From Actinacidiphila rubida (GTDB lineage Bacteria; Actinomycetota; Actinomycetes; Streptomycetales; Streptomycetaceae): a stretch of DNA of 64,000 nucleotides. The translations under genes were made by a program, and so were the position numbers. The stretch lies in the NCBI RefSeq assembly GCF_900110255.1, contig NZ_FODD01000037.1, forward strand, positions 1 to 64,000, given 5' to 3'. Under the pieces are notes generated by a model. That model ran no database searches, was not told the origin of the DNA, and worked only from the letters and a program-made list of their open reading frames with translations. This document shows, piece after piece, positions 62,224 through 64,000 of the stretch (its first letter is position 1; every line of letters starts with the position of its first letter).

Positions 62224-63609
62224 ATGGCAATCTCGGTCTTCGACCTGTTCTCGGTGGGCATAGGCCCGTCGAGCTCGCACACCGTGGGCCCGATGCGGGC
62301 CGCCGGCATCTTCGCCCACCGGTTGAAGAACGAGGGCCTGCTCGCGCACACCCGGGCGGTCCGCGCCGAGCTGTTCGGCTCGCTGGGGGCCACCGGGCAC
62401 GGCCACGGCACGCCCAAGGCCGTCCTGCTGGGCCTGGCCGGGCACTCGCCGCGCACGGTGAACGTGGAGACCGCCGACGACGAGGTCGCGGCGGTCCACG
62501 CGAGCCGGCGGCTGAGCATCCTGGGCGCCCACGAGATCGACTTCGACCCGGCCACCCAGCTGGTGCTGCACCGCCGCAGGTCGCTGCCGTACCACGCCAA
62601 CGGCATGACGCTCGCCGCCTACGACGAGGCCGGCGCCGTGCTGCTGGAGAAGACCTACTACTCGGTCGGCGGCGGCTTCGTGGTGGACGAGGACGCGGTC
62701 GGCGAGGACCGGATCAAGCTGGACGACACGGTGCTGCGGCACCCGTTCCGCACCGGTGACGAGCTGCTGCGGATCTCCCGGGAGACCGGTCTGTCGATCT
62801 CCGCGCTCATGCTGGAGAACGAGAAGGCCTGGCGTTCCGAGGCGGAGATCCGCGCCGGCCTGCTGGAGATCTGGCAGGTGATGCAGGCGTGCGTGTCGCG
62901 CGGGATGTCCCGCGAGGGCATCCTGCCCGGCGGCCTGAAGGTGCGCCGCAGGGCCGCCCAGTCCGCCCGCCAGCTGCGCGCCGAGGGCGACCCGGCGACG
63001 CACGCGATGGAGTGGGTCACGCTCTACGCGATGGCGGTCAACGAGGAGAACGCGGCCGGCGGCCGGGTGGTGACCGCCCCGACGAACGGCGCGGCCGGGA
63101 TCATCCCCGCGGTGCTGCACTACTACCTGAACTTCGTCGCGCCGAAGAACGCCCCGGCCGAGGAGCAGGAGGACGCGATCGTCCGCTTCCTGCTCGCGGC
63201 GGGCGCCATCGGCATGCTCTTCAAGGAGAACGCCTCGATCTCCGGCGCCGAGGTCGGCTGCCAGGGCGAGGTGGGCTCCGCCTGCTCCATGGCCGCGGGC
63301 GGCCTCGCCGAGGTGCTGGGCGGCTCCTCCGAGCAGGTGGAGAACGCCGCCGAGATCGGCATGGAGCACAACCTGGGCCTGACCTGCGACCCGGTCGGCG
63401 GCCTGGTCCAGATCCCGTGCATCGAGCGCAACGGCATGGCCGCGGTCAAGGCGGTCACGGCCGCCCGCATGGCCATGCGCGGCGACGGCCGGCACCACGT
63501 CTCCCTGGACAAGGTCATCAAGACCATGAAGGAGACCGGCGCCGACATGAAGATCAAGTACAAGGAGACCGCCCGCGGCGGCCTCGCGGTCAACGTCATC
63601 GAGTGCTGA
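62224..63609 (+). CDS. sdaA: L-serine dehydratase, iron-sulfur type
   Basis: A 461-aa single-chain enzyme deaminating serine to pyruvate. N-terminal SDH-beta domain ([16 protein letters not shown]) and C-terminal catalytic domain. The [4Fe-4S] ligands are C346, C388 and C399, spaced as in the Legionella enzyme (42 and 11 residues). The last residue is C461, which in Legionella is a tail cysteine occupying the cluster site as an autoinhibitory ligand. The ATG at 62224 matches the family start. It consumes the serine made by glyA. Confidence 0.97.
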   Translation: MAISVFDLFSVGIGPSSSHTVGPMRAAGIFAHRLKNEGLLAHTRAVRAELFGSLGATGHGHGTPKAVLLGLAGHSPRTVNVETADDEVAAVHASRRLSILGAHEIDFDPATQLVLHRRRSLPYHANGMTLAAYDEAGAVLLEKTYYSVGGGFVVDEDAVGEDRIKLDDTVLRHPFRTGDELLRISRETGLSISALMLENEKAWRSEAEIRAGLLEIWQVMQACVSRGMSREGILPGGLKVRRRAAQSARQLRAEGDPATHAMEWVTLYAMAVNEENAAGGRVVTAPTNGAAGIIPAVLHYYLNFVAPKNAPAEEQEDAIVRFLLAAGAIGMLFKENASISGAEVGCQGEVGSACSMAAGGLAEVLGGSSEQVENAAEIGMEHNLGLTCDPVGGLVQIPCIERNGMAAVKAVTAARMAMRGDGRHHVSLDKVIKTMKETGADMKIKYKETARGGLAVNVIEC

Positions 63610-63642
63610 CCCCGGCCCCCGCCGGCCGGTGGGGAGGGCGGG

Positions 63643-64000
63643 TCAGAGGGTGGTGAGGATGCGGGGGCCGTCGGCGGTGACGGCGACGGTGTGCTCGATG
63701 TGGGCGGCGCGCGAGCCGTCGCTGGTGAACAGGGTCCAGCCGTCGGGGCCGGTGCGGTAGGTGTCGCGGCCACCGGACATCAGCATCGGCTCGATCGCCA
63801 GGGTCAGGCCGTGCCGCAGGGGGAAGCCGCGCCCGGGACGGCCCCGGTTGGGCACGTGCGGGTCCTCGTGCATGCGGCGGCCGATCCCGTGGCCGCCGAA
63901 GTCCGCGGGCATCCCGCAGGCCGCGCGGCGGGCGACGCGGCCCACCGCGTGCGCGATGTCGCCGATGCGGTTGCCGACGGTGGCCGCGGCGATCCCGTCC
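63643..64000 (-). CDS. map: Type I methionine aminopeptidase, C-terminal part
   Basis: The last 118 residues of a methionyl aminopeptidase; the start lies right of position 64000. The metal-binding histidine is in [17 protein letters not shown], a metal Glu in [12 protein letters not shown], and the last metal Glu in [11 protein letters not shown]. It removes N-terminal Met from new proteins. Streptomyces often has several map genes; which one this is cannot be told. Convergent with sdaA, 33 nt apart. Confidence 0.93.
   Translation of the reverse strand, partial: DGIAAATVGNRIGDIAHAVGRVARRAACGMPADFGGHGIGRRMHEDPHVPNRGRPGRGFPLRHGLTLAIEPMLMSGGRDTYRTGPDGWTLFTSDGSRAAHIEHTVAVTADGPRILTTL

Overview
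The window reads as core chromosome of a Streptomyces. The DNA is very GC-rich, with strong G/C third-codon bias and many GTG starts. It also carries genus-typical genes: a long LuxR-type ATPase (LAL) regulator, c-di-GMP enzymes, Uma2 and SseB proteins, and a glycine-riboswitch gcv cluster. From memory, the gene order resembles the S. coelicolor segment running from accB through ilvBNC, gatCAB and ligA to glyA/sdaA; no search was run. I see no tRNA, rRNA, CRISPR, prophage or insertion sequence.

Positions 1-13.2 kb are almost all minus strand. They hold the N-terminal part of an acyl-CoA carboxylase beta subunit, two overlapping malyl/citryl-CoA lyase-like genes, a GNAT acetyltransferase, a small secreted cysteine-rich protein with M15 zinc-peptidase-like motifs, cimA, ilvE, leuB, a 31-aa ORF, and the proline genes pruA and putA. 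A divergent PucR-type regulator faces putA. Positions 13.2-19.6 kb carry a Uma2 protein, serA, and ilvC-ilvN-ilvB behind a leader-peptide attenuator.

Positions 19.5-26.8 kb carry a frameshifted PAS-GGDEF-EAL gene, a 2-hydroxyacid dehydrogenase, an aldo/keto reductase and a sugar-dehydrogenase lipoprotein. A 0.7-kb gap built of nested inverted repeats follows. Positions 26.8-33 kb hold the LAL regulator with a coupled 75-aa protein and an MMPL transporter. Positions 33-46.4 kb hold gatCAB with an embedded 74-aa membrane protein, rmdB, ligA, a MetE-like protein, a PIG-V-like membrane protein, and mnmA-LOG-SDR.

Positions 46.6-48.7 kb, on the plus strand, hold a thioesterase and a cysteine desulfurase that could feed sulfur to MnmA. 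A second copy of the nested repeat follows. Positions 49.1-55.4 kb are an oligopeptide ABC operon. Then come a DUF885 protein, two SseB proteins, and the glycine riboswitch with gcvT-gcvH-glyA-sdaA, with the end of map at the right edge.

The metabolic theme is branched-chain amino acid, serine/glycine/one-carbon and proline metabolism. RNA-level control is prominent: the ilvB attenuator, a candidate Ile-Ile leader attenuator before cimA, and a tandem glycine riboswitch. Several genes look leaderless, with a TAnnnT box 6-9 nt before the start codon.
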